Shown piece after piece: positions 30,587 through 30,640 of a DNA stretch of 30,640 nucleotides. Origin of the DNA: an uncultured Bacteroides sp. GTDB taxonomy: Bacteria; Bacteroidota; Bacteroidia; Bacteroidales; Bacteroidaceae. The notes under the pieces are model-generated. The model saw only the letters and a list, made by a program, of their open reading frames with translations. It searched no databases and was not told where the DNA came from. The DNA lies in assembly GCA_905201685.1 (NCBI GenBank), contig CAJKOW010000019.1, positions 1 through 30,640 on the forward strand. The letters are read 5' to 3'. The first letter of the stretch is position 1, and each line of letters starts with the position of its first letter. The position numbers and the translations under genes were made by a program.

Positions 30587-30640
30587 TATTTTGATCCATA
30601 GTAACTTCCTGAACCGTAGCCGTAGTGGTAGGCATAGCGG
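30586..30640 (-). CDS. wzc: Wzc-type tyrosine autokinase, C-terminal tail (partial)
   Basis: Only the last 17 residues are in the window: RYAYHYGYGSGSYYGSK and a TAG at 30586-30588. Six of 17 residues are Tyr, spaced as in the autophosphorylated C-terminal cluster of BY-kinases (Wzc, CapB). With the CpsB phosphatase next on the same strand, a capsule length regulator is the best reading. The bulk of the protein and its Walker motifs lie outside, so the assignment rests on the Tyr cluster and the neighbour. Confidence 0.75.
   Translation of the reverse strand, partial: RYAYHYGYGSGSYYGSK

Overview
The window looks like a capsular polysaccharide (CPS) locus from a gut Bacteroidales genome (Bacteroides or Phocaeicola type). 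The evidence is a Bacteroides-style promoter (TTTG-N20-TAnnTTTG), Bacteroidota-restricted families (HU-like DNA-binding protein, DUF4248, BT4734/VirE-N, 'smalltalk' micro-protein), YjbH/Wzc/CpsB capsule components, and spacers packed with the repeat families common between Bacteroides genes. No rRNA, tRNA, CRISPR array, transposase or site-specific recombinase was seen.

Layout. (a) 30586-30640 and 29498-30178, minus strand: the tyrosine-rich tail of a Wzc-type tyrosine autokinase, then a CpsB/YwqE-type PHP phosphatase; these are the capsule export and length-control genes. (b) 23964-29190, plus strand, against the capsule genes: a six-gene module of a BT4734/VirE-N primase-like protein, a DUF3987 ATPase, DUF4248, an HU-like protein, a 37-residue smalltalk protein and an N-acetylmuramoyl-L-alanine amidase. 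Four of its five internal spacers hold the same composite repeat. (c) 22983-23435, minus strand: an unrecognised 150-residue protein. (d) 11805-22920, minus strand, tightly packed: Wzx flippase, SDR, MenD-like ThDP enzyme, polysaccharide pyruvyl transferase, serine-acetyltransferase-like enzyme, two GT4s, PIG-L deacetylase, ATP-grasp ligase and a third GT4. (e) 10280-11602: an unrecognised two-gene cassette with its own promoter, a small winged-helix-like protein and a membrane-anchored protein. (f) 1420-10067: Wzy-type polymerase, MBOAT acyltransferase with SGNH partner, GT2, GT4, an acyltransferase-3 gene in its own spacer-bounded slot, a WecG/TagA/CpsF glycosyltransferase and a C-terminal YjbH-like protein. 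(g) 214-966: an N-terminal YjbH-like protein, so YjbH appears split over two genes.

How it works together (inference). Six glycosyltransferases build a lipid-linked repeat unit; the SDR, ThDP enzyme, ATP-grasp ligase, PIG-L deacetylase, pyruvyl transferase and three acyl or acetyl transferases make or decorate unusual residues; Wzx flips it and Wzy polymerises it. Wzc and CpsB control chain length by phosphorylation, and the YjbH halves probably act at the outer membrane. The initiating glycosylphosphotransferase, Wza and UpxY/UpxZ are not in the window.

The most unusual features are the plus-strand module, a 51-bp perfect inverted repeat that starts between the two domains of DUF3987 and recurs at its stop codon, the two-gene cassette, and repeat families that sit in sense orientation at gene 3' ends.
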